A stretch of 64,000 nucleotides of DNA, from NCBI RefSeq assembly GCF_003672135.1, contig NC_039507.1, positions 5,099,624-5,163,623 on the forward strand, written 5' to 3'. Position numbers and translations under genes: made by a program. Positions within the stretch are counted from its first letter, which is position 1. Each line of letters starts with the position of its first letter. This stretch comes from Ooceraea biroi. Taxonomy: Eukaryota; Arthropoda; Insecta; Hymenoptera; Formicidae. Of the stretch, positions 24,656 through 37,600 are shown piece by piece. The notes beneath the pieces are model-generated. The model searched no databases, was not told the DNA's origin, and was given only the letters and a program-made list of their open reading frames with translations.

Positions 24656-27600
24656 CTATGATTGATTAGACCGTCTGCTTCGACGAGAAGAACTCGAAAA
24701 TAACGGCCGTGGTTTATACAAGTCATCGCTCGAGTACCGTTGGCTGCTCCTATTGCGACTGCAATTTTTCAAACGCAACATTAGACACCGTACTTCCTTT
24801 AAATACGAGAAAATAGTTAACAATGCATTTGATTTATTCGTTTAAAAAAAACGAATGTTGAGAGAGCGTTCAATAATAAGGCAAGGGAACAGTGAGACAA
24901 CAGTATTCCGCATTATCTAAAAATTGCAAGATAATGTACCTTTTTTCTTCTTTGATCACGTTAGACGCTGTTTTGTCACTCGTCGCCGACACGTCGCTGT
25001 CCGGACTGAGCGGCATCACGAAGTTCTCGCCGTTCGAGATCCCTTGTGGATTACATAAACTTGAAAGTCTCGGTTTTTTGGCAAACTTTCTCTTCTTGAC
25101 GTGGTGCACCGTGTCCTCGTTTGGCGAGGAAGACAACGTCTGCTTGTGACCGTCGTTGTTATTGTCCGAATTGTTCACCAGGATATCGGACAACGGACTG
25201 GACGAGCGTTTGTGTCTGGGTAACGGCGGTGCTGCCATGGATTTCGGTAGTGAGGAGACCACCTTGCCGCCCAGACTCTCAATTATATCCTCCAGAGACG
25301 AGTTCCCTACCAATTCCAGAGATTGTAGGAAATCATAGAATTTCTCCGACTTCTCGTTGTCGCTCTTGAAGTAGCGGCAGTCTTCGTTATCCTCGCTGAC
25401 AACTGGGGACGAGGATCCCACACGGTTACACGAGGAGTCTGTTGCTTCGACTCTCGATGGTATCGTCTCTGTTCTCTGTTTCTCATCCTGCAATTCTTCA
25501 TTGTCGTCTTGCGCCGCTGATCGATCGTCATTTTGCGCTTCATTATCATCCTGCGCCTTCGCTTGGTTATAGCGCGGCGCTTCCGCACTTTCCTCTGCCA
25601 GTTGTCTCGTACTTTTATCCTCATCTTGATCCATGGATGCCGATTTCTCCGGAATCGCGGCTGCTTTCTGTTTCTGAGTCTGCGTTTCATCTGTTTGTGA
25701 ATAACGTTGCTCTGCATCGACATTCTTCGAGACCGCGTCATCAAGCATCTCTCTGAATTCCCGCAAGTCTCTCTCGGTGATCTTTCGCGGTGCCGAAGAA
25801 GCGTCGCACGAGGAAGTGGAGGACTGCTGAAACGAGTCGCCAGCCGATTGCGACTCCGTGACGTTCTCGTCAACTTTTGAGTGCTGTGCGAGCGGTTTCT
25901 TTAGTGGCGCATTCGACACTATCTCGCTCAAGGATTGTTTTATGCACAGTTCCATACTGGATAACGTTGGCTTCAGATTAGAGCGTGTACGCTCTAAGAC
26001 ATCGTTCGTGCAAGACTCGGCGCTCAGCATTATCGATCGTTCGTCCAACGTTAAATGTTCATACTTTTCGGGATAGGGCTCTTCGTACTCTTCATCGCGA
26101 ACCTCTATGATCTGGACACGCTCGTAGTCCGGCACACTCTCGAGATTGTCGGCCTTCGTTACACCCGATTCGCCGGTTTGCTCTGCTCCCTGGACAATTT
26201 TCCTCTCTTCTTTGAGCTTCTGCTTCTCCATTTGCTTCCTGATTTTCATCAATTTTTTAGCTTCGTGTATATTCCTCGCGAACTTCGGCTTCTTGATTTT
26301 CATGTCGCCGGAGGAAGTTGACTCATCGTCCTCGCTGGATCTCTTCTTCAAGCGTAGGCTCGCGTCACACGAGTCCGTCTGCTCTCCCTGCTTGTCGTAC
26401 ACTTCATCAGTAGTATCAGTTTCCATTTTCGTATGGTGTTTATCGTCCCTCGACAGCTGCGAACTGATTTTCTGGGACAATTTGCAATTTGACTGATGCG
26501 ACAATTTCATGTCGCTCACTTGCATCTCCTCGATACTGTCCGACGACGTTTCGCTAGGATTATTAACGTGATTCTCCTTCGTTAAATTCGACGTGCTTGA
26601 TTTATTGCTCGTTGCGTTGGAACTCGAATTGTTGGATGGCGAGGTCTTGCTGTTCGAGCCGTTCGAACCATCCCTGTCAGTAGACCGCCGGTCGTTGGAA
26701 TTCTTCCGTAAACTCGAATGATCGTCCGTCGTTTTCGACTTTTTGTCGTCCCGACGCTTCTTCTCTTTGGAAGGACTATCACTTTTCGAGTCCTTTCTGT
26801 TGTCCGATTTCTCGTTGCGCTCCGAACTCTTGCTTCGTTGCACGTGGTTTTTCACGTCTTTCTTACCGTTCGTCGCTTTCTCACCGCTTGCTTTGACATC
26901 TCTTTTCGCATCTACTTTGCCAGTCTTGTCTTCCTTCTCGCTCTTCGAAGCTTTTTTCGTATCTGACCTGTCCGATACGTCCGACTTGCTGCTGTAATGA
27001 CTTTTATTGTCCTTCAATGATCGCCTCTCATCTCGTTTTGCTTTATCCTTAGAGTCTGATCGCTTATCTTTTCCATCGGCAATTTTCTCCAACGCCTTGT
27101 TGCTTCTACTTTCGTGATGACTTACAGAAAGATTTCTCGACGATGACGACGACGAAGAACTTCTGTGCTCTTTTCTGCTCGATCGTTTGTCTTTAGGAGA
27201 ATCTTTCCTGTCTTTAGTGTCTTTGGTAATTTTATTATCTTTATCTTTATTCAATTTTTCCTTCTCCGTCAATTCCTTCTTTTCTCGAAGCTCTCGGATT
27301 TTCTCTTTGTAGAGATCTTTTAAGTCTTTCGCTTCCTTATTAATATTATCTTTCTTGTCTGCTTCTTTAGGCTTCTCATCTTTAAACTTGTTGGAGTGAT
27401 CTTTCAGATTTTCTGAAATATCTTTAGCTTTATCGGAACTCTCCTTTACCTGATCAGCCTTGTCTTTAGATTTACTCTTGCTATGCTTGTCGTACTTCGT
27501 GCTACTGTGGCTACTGGATTTCTTTCTTTCGCTACTCTTGTCTTTGTAGTATTTTCCATCCTTGCTGCCAGTCTTTTCTTTCGTGCTTTTTGACGACTTG

Positions 27601-29288
27601 ATGGATTCACCGTCCTTGTTCCTCTCTCTCGAGCTCTTGTGCTCATATTTATCCTTTATACCGCTATCCGTAGCGTCGCGAGAGTTCTCTTTGGAAGACA
27701 CACTTTTAGACGTACTTTTGAAATCCTTCAAATCCTTATAATCTTGCGTCGTGTCTTTACTCTTGCTGGCAAAGTCAAAATTGCCTTTAACCGTCTTGTT
27801 TTTCGACGAGCTCTCGAACTCTCTGATCGCCTTGAAGTTATCCTTGCTGCCTTTGTTCGCCTCGCACTTGTCCCTCGTCGTTTCATCCCTCGACGCATCG
27901 TGCACCGGCGTTAAACCGTGATTAGAGGAACCGAAGTCCGTCACTATGGACAATCGAGAATCCGAGGAGACCTTACTCAGCTGGGAGTCCTGATTGCTGC
28001 ACTCGAAGTTGTCGCGCGACAGCTCGTTCGAAAAGTCCGGGCTCCTGGATCTGTGGCTCGTCAGTTCCGATATTCCTGACAGGTGCGAGTCGTTGGAGAT
28101 GTTGGACTCGTTCAGGTTCATGATGTCAATCGGCTCGAACGTCGGGCTCACCTCCTCCTCCTCCTCTTCCAGCTTGTCGTCCGATTTTCCGGACGTGTTC
28201 AAATTCAAGCTGTTACCAGTCTTGCCCAGAGCCTTGAACACCTCGTCCGATGCTTTCTCTTCCAAGGAGATGTGTCCATTTTCTGAGCCAGATCTTTTAT
28301 TCTTATCTCCGTACGTCTCCTCGTTCTGCAGCTTCTGCTCATCTTTGCACTCTTCTTGCTTCTCGTTCAGATTGTCGTTTGCGTCTACCGACTCGAGCGA
28401 CACGTCCTTCAAGCTGTTCTTGTCGGACTCGGGCGAGACGGGATCTAAATCTTTAGGCAACAAATCCTTAAGGCCGCAAGCACCATACTTCTCCTTCACC
28501 TTCGGTCTTTCTACACCCAAAAATTTGTACACTACATCCTCTATCTGTGATGTAAAAACCGAGTAGACCTTGGGGTTCACCACTTGGTCCACTATCCGTT
28601 CCACACCAGCGTCCAGATACGGTGCATCATGTATATGCTTTCGCAGTGTCTCCCTCAACTGATTCTTGTTCAGATCTGGTTTCCATACTTGTTTACTGAG
28701 GAAAGAATTTACAGATCCTTCTACCCTTGTCCTCAAATTCTGATAAGCAGGCTGAAATTATACATTGTTATGTAATTACACATTATTTCATATCACATCC
28801 TGTACAATTAGTTTTAATTAACATATAACGTTGTGCCGCTAAAGACCAAATTTTTCTGTACTTGGTAAAAATGATACAGCAATAGCTAAGTAAAATTCTT
28901 GTCAGCATGGCGAATGCTGATGCACTAAAAGCACTAAAAAACATTATGCTATAAATAATACGTAACACATGTAGATTGTGAAATGCTGTAAAAACGTTAA
29001 AAATATATTTATATAGCTGCCATATTGAATATTGAAACATTCAAATCTTTAATTACTGATTACGTACCTACGATATGTAACTTGTAAAAAAATAGATGGA
29101 AAAGGTCGAACCTTTTTTACAAACTACATCATCGAGAATCATCATTTTTTGCTCACCTTCGTGTCAACATCCGCGATACACTCTTTACGGAATTGATCAA
29201 AAATGCCCTGCGACTTGACTTCGCCCACTATATGATCGATCAATCGTGGATCACCAGCCAGCAATGTATCGGATAAACCTATCTCCAT
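24656..29288 (-). CDS. BOD1/BOD1L-like protein with Shg1 domain
   Basis: Member of the biorientation-of-chromosomes 1 family (BOD1, BOD1L1), which shares the Shg1 domain found in a SET1/COMPASS subunit. In vertebrates these proteins act in kinetochore PP2A regulation, replication-fork protection and SET1A function. Three exons: 29157-29288 (MEIGLSDTLL start), 24940-28751 (one giant exon) and 24656-24758. Phases 0 and 2 match and yield 1348 residues. The Shg1 domain covers residues ~15-115 and spans the first splice, with the hallmark SQGIFDQFRKECIADVDTK joined to PAYQNLR. Residues ~120-800 are low-complexity Lys/Ser/Asp/Glu, typical of BOD1L. The last exon codes a basic tail containing RYSSDDLYKPRP. 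An unspliced reading would run on to 24870 instead. It lies head to head with GPAT. Confidence 0.88.
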
Positions 29289-31668
29289 TGCGTTGGAAAC
29301 ACGGACTGGATTTCACTCATCGCAAAACGAAAGAAGCGATCGTCTTTATTAGCGCTAGTTACCCATCAAGCGTGCAGCCATTGCAGCCACCTTCGCGGCT
29401 TGCGTATTTCCAGCTAGAGACTTCTAGGGTATATTCATAATCCATTCTTATAACTAGGTAGTCCTAGGGACCGTATCAGATTACACATTGGAGATTGGAG
29501 ATTGCCAATTGGTGATTGCAATTTGACCAATCAGAACAAAACAACCTTGGCTGCTTTGTTCTGATTTACTGAGCGATCTCCTTACTTTACGCGCATGCGC
29601 GGTTTGGCAGGCACAAACAGCCCGATTCATATCAATACACACTGTGTCAATTGTATATTTTTTATATTAATACTTTGAATACACATGTGTTTGGTATGTA
29701 CACGTGCCTTTCACGCGAACTGGAGTTTAGTGTAATTTGTGAAGAAATAATATATAAATTTGTTCGAGATAATCCGCAAGAATCAAATTACGAATAAGAT
29801 ATTAGCATTCGGCGGAGCATTTGAAAAGGTAAGCTGCCATTTGACCGTGATTTGATGATCACGGTATCTATAAGGTTATGTTTTGTATAGCTTTTTACTC
29901 CACACAGATGCATATACATCTTATGAATTTTATGAAGCAGTAGATGTTTATGTCGTGCCTCACTTCGCACGATAACATGAATTACATATTAACAGCGATT
30001 ACAATATTATGGAAAAAAGTACTCCGAGTAGAGTTTTTTCACCGGTCTGGAAATGTAGACTTGAAACCAGCGCGGTAAATATGAACACGATCACGATATG
30101 GATATGTCAACATCGTCATGTCACTCCGGTACGCAAATAAACGTTTCTTTAAAAATATTTTCTATCGCCAGAAAAGTATTGAAATCGATTATTGGAATAA
30201 AAGTAATGTTTCCAATATGTTAATTTGCAGAATTTTGCAAGTTTGCATATATGAGTCTTAATAGTTAGCTAGTGAGAATGGAGTATTACAAAGGGTTACT
30301 TTTTCACTTGATTTTATTTTTTACTCTTTGTTCCTGCACGAGTGCGAGACTCTCAAATGAATACTAAGAAGGAAACATATAAATAAAACAAATGTTTGTC
30401 CATAGCCCGAATCTTCCTGGACGGTCGGTCTGCGAAGATTTTAATGCACACTTGCAAATTGACTCACAATAAGAACCGTTATAAAACGCCTAATAGCTTT
30501 CAATAGGATTAATTCATGCTCGCGCGGCACGACAACCGGCCGCCGTGCATCAGATCGCCACCATTTTCGTTGGAGTAAATATTTCAGAGCTGGACAACTG
30601 TCTTCACATATAGGTCAAATATGAGGATATTTGTCGAAAGAGAATCGAAAATATTGTAGAAATTTATATAAGTTTGTTTTTAAATGAAATCTGGAATTGT
30701 TGCAAATATTTTCTTCTATAATACAAGCGTTAAGGAATGCAAATAGATCTGATCTTCTCAATTCCATTTTCATACAATTTGGAACACAGTAGGCACGCAA
30801 ATCGATTATGCATTCGCGCGTTTCAATATCACCTATCCAAGGTTTCCCAAGTAAAGTGCCTTTTTCAACAATTCGATGCCGAGTCGCAATGATATGATTT
30901 TCTGAAAGACGAGAGTAACTGGAGTAACTGGAAGTCGTCAATTAGACAGTTTGATTGACGGACGATCGTCCGACAGATCCTCCGTGACCGGTAACACCTC
31001 CCGTCGTTACGGCCCCTCGATTTGCGCGAGCCAGAAGGTCACGCAACACCCTCCGCTCCCCTTGGGTGTACCTTGAAAACGAATGCACGCATGCACTCGT
31101 ACTGCACCGTCATTGCACATGGTAGTCAGTGAGTCAGTGAACCGTCCGCGACGACGACGACGACCACGACCACGACGGCGGCGGCGGCGGCTGCTGCTGC
31201 GGCGGTGATTACTTAACGCGTCGCGGTAGAAAGTCGGCGATAGTCGACAACGCCGGATCGTCCGAGCTTGGCCGCCGCACGATCGCGTTGCAGATCTGCG
31301 TTTGTGTCGGGAATTTGCGCTCGTTTTTCGATCCTTGCTCTTCCTGTTTTTCTTTCTGTCTCCCTCTCCTGTTCGCTTTCTCTCTCTCTCTCTCTGACTG
31401 ATCGCGAGGCACTTGCTGATCCATGGATCTCGTGAATGCGCGCAATCGATGGCGTCCATCCGCGATCCGCTGCTCGCACATTGTCCCGTTCACCCGCGAC
31501 GATAACTCCGCGACGCTGCTGATGCATTGACCGGCGCGTGCGATCATGACAACGAGCAGCGCTTGATTCTATTGACTGACGCACAGTGCACTGAACACTC
31601 GAATCCTTGTTTCGTTCGAAAGCCAGTTTTTCCAGTCGAGCTGCGTGAAGAGAAGGCCGACAGCGAGG
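29289..31668. promoter_or_regulatory. Divergent intergenic region between BOD1L-like and GPAT genes
   Basis: 2.4 kb holding two promoter regions. Near the BOD1L start, 29500-29560 has CCAAT motifs in both directions and a hairpin (ATCAGAACAAA at 29530, complement ending 29565), which may also be a small repeat. Near the GPAT start the sequence becomes GC-rich, with a triplet-rich tract at 31150-31206 (CGA, CCA, CGG and CTG units) and a CT run at 31378-31397 that reads as GAGA on the other strand. Overlapping Arg/Ser-rich frames at 31007-31584 (-) come from this composition and are not taken as genes. Confidence 0.5.
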
Positions 31669-34600
31669 ATGGACGGTCTCGTGGAGATTTTCCTCTTCTG
31701 CGGGGTACTCTGCTACCTCTTCAACCTTAGGTAACGCGAACGTCGAAATACGATTCGCGTGTTACGGTGAAAGTGATTGATCTGATGGTTCTGCAAGATT
31801 TCCAATAGATCCGTAGAATTATTTGTATCGTATGCACTCCGTATAGATTCGCGTTATTCGTAGAATGATGCAATTTTATAAAATTACTGATCACTTTCGT
31901 TGTAATACAATTTTTTAATTTTAAAATTATTACAACTCTTTCTTCATATTTGCATTTATGCCAGATGTTCGGTGTTAATCGTTTGACTATGGCTTTATTT
32001 CGCACGCAGGATATTATCACGAGTTCAGTATCAGATGTTATATGTAGAGCTCAAGTCGAATAGCGCTAAAATCTCGACTTGTAATAATGAAAACACTCTC
32101 TTAAATCGACCCGACTGGCTATTTTCGATATTTTTGGACACACTTGATAAGGACCACAAATGATGGTCGAAACGTTGTGTAACTGATTATCAATAAAAGC
32201 CAAAACTAGCCAGCCGGGTCGATTTAAGAGAGTGTTTTCATTGTTCATTTATTCTGGCGGCATTAACTAATTGAATTAATCTTAAAGAATTGTGTAATTT
32301 TCAAAAATAATGAAATTTCACTTGCGAATGTTTTCCGTTCTACGCTCTTGAATGAGAACAACAAAATAAATTTGCGTTTATAACATCATAATTATTCTTT
32401 TCTTCTCTGCGATTTGATCTGTCGAGTCTTTCTCATTTTTATTGCCAGATTGGCATTATTTGTGTAATAATTATTGATTCCTCAATATTGAAGCAATTAC
32501 TTGTTCCAGTTTAAATTCCATTTTCTGTTAGCCTCAAAAATATCGCGTATATTCATGTGTCAGTTATTTTCCTCTTTGCTTGTTACACGTAACAAGTTTC
32601 CTTCAGTGGAGAGTAGTCTCGATCGATTTATTATAATTTGCTGTTATCCTCAATCTGTTCTCTATTTATTTATCTATCAAAGGTTTAGGTTGGTAGCAAG
32701 GTTTTTGAGAGATCCAAATATTTATCCCATTATCATTCAGTGACGACGTACTCAGTCTTTACTATTATTGATAAGAGTGTCATCATAAGTCCGTACTTGA
32801 TTGATCCAACGTATATATTTTTAACGACTAGACCTAAAATAGGATAGCGTGTTATCTCTTCGCTAAAATATTGAGAGCTATGTTTGGAGTGTGTTCATAT
32901 CCCGTTTATGATATCTCCTAATTATGAATATATAGATTATTAGATAAGCATTCCTTGCTTTTTTATTTTTAGTATTTGCGGTATTTATATTAAAAATTAC
33001 ACGTAATTATTAAAATTACACTTAAATATGCTTTCTTGTGTCGTGTTAAAATACAGCATTATTATACATAAAAAAAAACAATCTTAGTATTCCGTAAACA
33101 GACGTATTGTGGTAAAAGACATGAATAAATGAATATAAAACAACGTAACACAAATATAAACGATATACTTTTATTTCAATGTTATTTTAATTATTGTACA
33201 ATCGTAAATGCAATTTTTAAATCTTTTTTTATTTTACATCATTCTGTAGTTTCTCGAGTGTCGTCATTAAACTCCGAGTTAACAACTCCGGCGTTAATAA
33301 TTCATCTGACAGTCGGTTTTTAGGATAAATGATCGTTGAATAGAGTCAACCTAATCATTCTTGCATCGAGTGCACGGAAATCTGATGAGGCAACTCGATC
33401 ATCTACGAGTACATATGCACTCGCGTGCTCATTGCCGAAGGCCAGGCGTGAGAGGCAATTCGGAAGCCTCACTTGGCCAGTGGTGCTGTTTGTTGTGAAG
33501 AAAATTTGATAGCCCCACGAAAACACACAGCTCCGATCTTTATCATTCCTCATTGCGTATTCCGTTCACGTATTGTATCGAAATACGCGCTATATTAATA
33601 TAGCTAAAAGGGCAACGTGCGCGCGATTTTTTGCCGCGACCTTGCTCTTCATTGTTCGCGCGCTACATCTTGTCGAGCATGATTCCTATGCTGATACGTG
33701 CAAGGGCGACGATAATTTTCGTTTCCCATGGCGATGCGCCGCATATAATAGCCACACATTACGTTTGTCCATTGATAAGATATCCGAATTAATTGGATTA
33801 ATTGTTCGATATTAGATTCAAGTCCCCAAATATCCGGATTTTTATATATAATTCAGATAATTAAGATATGATATAAATATAATTATATTTATACAATATT
33901 ATATTTATATAAATAATAATTGAAATCTCAATTATGCATCATAGAAAATTGTGCAGAAACAGTTCCATTTTCTTTTATCTATTTATTTCGTAATAAAAAT
34001 TTTAAGTAGATTTTTCATTAGTGTCCATTTGCGAGAAAGATGTCTCGTTGCATAAAAGACTTCATAAAAAAACATTTTATATAATAGATGTTTCAAATAT
34101 TTGAATTTAAAAAACATTTGAATTTAAAAAACGCTACAATTTTAGTGCTCTATGATATAATAAAAGGAACTGTGCTTTGTATACATTTTGATGTAACACA
34201 AATTTACGCAGAAAGCATCAGTTTTCGTTTATCTAATTGCGGTAGCAATAATGTTCTAAATGTTGCTAGTGATGCAGAATATGCCAAGGCCTGGCTATTT
34301 ATTACGAATAATCGGCAGTTTCCATTACGATTACGTCCTCAATTGAGCATTGAAAGTTCGATAGGCCATTGAATTATAACGTGTGTTTTGTTAGTCGACG
34401 AACTTTCACGTCGATAACCCGATCTGCTATCGCTAAAATAAACTCATAGATCTATGTCGAGCGAATTAGGAAAACAACAGCGTACAATGAAGAACATGAC
34501 TTATGGTTCGTCCCGGTTTTAAAATAAAAATGTACTTTACACGATGTCTTTTTGCCAACATGTTTCTTTAATTGGTTTGCTACGAAATGCCCCTGTATAT

Positions 34601-37600
34601 CCCGTTGAAAATGTATGCTACATAAACAGCTGAACAAAAATTATTTAAGTTATTCTAGTACCTGAAAATACGTAATGCTTTTTTATTATAATATCAGCAT
34701 ACTTATTTCTGATAAATATGCGCACGAAATATGTTACAGAATATTTTATTTATATTCATTAAATCTTGTATGTGATTTTAAATAAGACACGTTAGATGAA
34801 CGACATAAATATTTATTAATACATTTACGTTGACGCATTCATTATTAACGTTTTGCTAAATTCAAAATGCGTTTTGCGAAATACAAAGTACGTTCTTATT
34901 ATATCTTTCTTGTTAAAAATACATGTCAGAACACATGTTTGTCTTAAATGCAAATCATGAAAGCTTTTATTAATGATGAAATGGAAAATGATTTCAAAAG
35001 ATAAGATTAGAATTGTAAAGAAGGTGACGCTAATATTCTTATGCTTTAATGACAATAACTCTTTTATGCTATATTATACAAGCAAGATATAATAAGAACG
35101 TTGTACTTTGTATTTCAATGCAAAAAACGCATTTTGCATTGAGCCAAAAGTTAATAATGAATGCGTCAACGTAAATGTATTAATAAATATTTATGTCGTT
35201 CATCTAACGTGTCTTATTTAAAATCACATACAAGATTTAATGAATATAAATAAAATATTCTGTAACATATTTCGTGCGCATATTTATCAGAAATAAGTAT
35301 GCTGATATTATAATAAAAAAGCATTACGTATTTTCAGGTACTAGAATATGCTTTAATATTATGCTCACATTTCTATAGTCGAACGAACTAAAAACTGAAG
35401 GAAATGATAATCGATAAATCGCTTGTCAATTGAGAATTTTTCAAAGAAGCTTCCATATCGATGGATCAAGTGCATAGGAATGAGGATTATTACTTATATA
35501 TAAATAATATATTCGAAATATAATTTAAATTTTTTAAATTTCTTTAAAGAAAATAATTTTTTAGATTTGTATCTTTGTTATAATAGATTTTATGATAAAT
35601 ATGTTATAAATAAGTGTGTCATTGACTCGTGTATAAGATAATGTTAAATATTTGTCTTCACAATTATAGAAATAAAATATTAATGTTTGCCAAATTAAGT
35701 TATTAATATTTATTAATACTAGGATTCTATCATGTTACTGTCGTCGCTGTTTGTTTCAGAGAATTACAGAAATATAATTGGCATGATAAGTTTTACAGTT
35801 ATAGCTGCAGCTAATTCGCGGAATAAACTTTGTAATTACGTACAACTATAGAGCAAAGATTATAAATTATCAGTTCAGCTGAGATGACTTGGCAAAATCT
35901 TCAAAGGATGCAGCATAAAAGGGGATGTGAATTCTGCGTCCCCTCGCTCGTGCGCTTTTATCTTCTCATCCGGCGTTCAAGAGCCGTTAATGTTCCATTT
36001 CAGATTCCGATGACGGCCTCTGTTTTTCTTGAGTTATGCGCGAAGATCGACAGCGCGCTTGTTCTCTTCCGCTCTTCGTTTCCTCCGTTCTTCGTTTCGC
36101 AATTAAATTTTCCTTGCTCGCGCTGCATACGCGATAAGCTTATCAGCGTGGACTTTGGCAATTATTGTCAGCTGGATTCAAACTCTTGCTTCTCTTCCTT
36201 CTCTTGTTCTTAATGATTGTAAACAAGAAGTTCTCGAATGTATCATCGAGGCACGTCATTCGTTATCAGCCATCCGGAGAGCAACACCATTACTACATAA
36301 CTGTCATCTTTGTTTCAATGTTTCGGTACCGCAAACGATAACAGGGATCTGCCTCTTCAATGCCTTATAGGTATGCGTTTTCTGTATCTTCTGAAATTAC
36401 TCTTTGTTTCGAAAATGATTTGTCAAGAAGACTAAAGTTTCCCAAATCTCGTTGAATCGAGCCATTCAATTAACTTGAATATTATAATTAATTATAATAT
36501 AATTATAATTAATTTTGGAATATTAGTCTTGCTTAAATTACAATTTTGACTCTAGTTTCAGTTGAGAAATTTTCATTCGTACTCGTGACATCTTCACACT
36601 ATTTGTTATCTATGTTTTTTTAACTATCATAGTTCGGATAGAAGGATTGCAAAATGAATGAGGGCATCGATACCGTCTCTATAAAATGGCAATCTCTAGT
36701 TCGCGGTGCGGAAGAGAGCCGCACACGAAACCAGATAGCTTTTGCGGAGGCAATTCTAAATGTGACACCATAAACACGCGCGTCTATGTGTGCAGACATG
36801 CATAAATCAGAGCTTAGATTTTACGCAATAGTGTTTACATCGAATTCAAGATAATAAATACTTTTTCTCACATCAAGTAATATTCAATCCCGCTTTAAGT
36901 ATACCAATATGTGATATTTCATTCGTACATTATGCGATTGCGAATTCCATATGCATCTAATCAGTTTTCATCATTTTTTTTATATAAAGGTTCTCCTTCG
37001 TTTTTAAATCAACTGCTTTTGTGATGATAAATATATGTAACCTACGTAATATATGTAACTTGGCAGAGTATGCAAAACTAGTTTAGAAGACTATTGCAAG
37101 GGGAAAAAATATAAAAAAACGAAAAAGGAAAAAAACGCAATATTTCCATCTTGTTCTAGAGAAATATTATTTCTAAGATTTCTTGATGCTAAATATAAAA
37201 AAAACATCTCGTTACAAAAACTCGTTATATAAACTTGCAATTTGTAATCGCTGTAGAATTAAAAGTGATTTATATGGAACATAAACTTCTTTTCATTGAA
37301 TGCAAATTGTCCATTGAGTTGAGGTGCCGTTACGTTGACCTGCCGTTTCGCAATTACCAATGGATTACGAACACGCCACGAAAATTCCGTATTTCATCAT
37401 GCATCACGCCAGAATACTGTCATTCACGTTACAGCGTCCTTTTATCTTAACACTTGCAAATTCACGACTACCACGCGTGTCTCAGAATGCCTTATGTATT
37501 ATATATATCCTGATTATCGGTACGCTTTGTACAGAATCGTCTCCTCTTCGTATATTTCAACGCTATGAGAAGTCATGTCATATTAGCCACAAATAACATT

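Noticed and set aside
25307..28566. Many frames on both strands within the BOD1L exon
   Set aside because: Shadows of the low-complexity Lys/Ser/Asp/Glu coding sequence.
31007..31584. Three overlapping Arg/Ser-rich minus-strand frames
   Set aside because: Produced by triplet and GA repeats in the GPAT promoter region.
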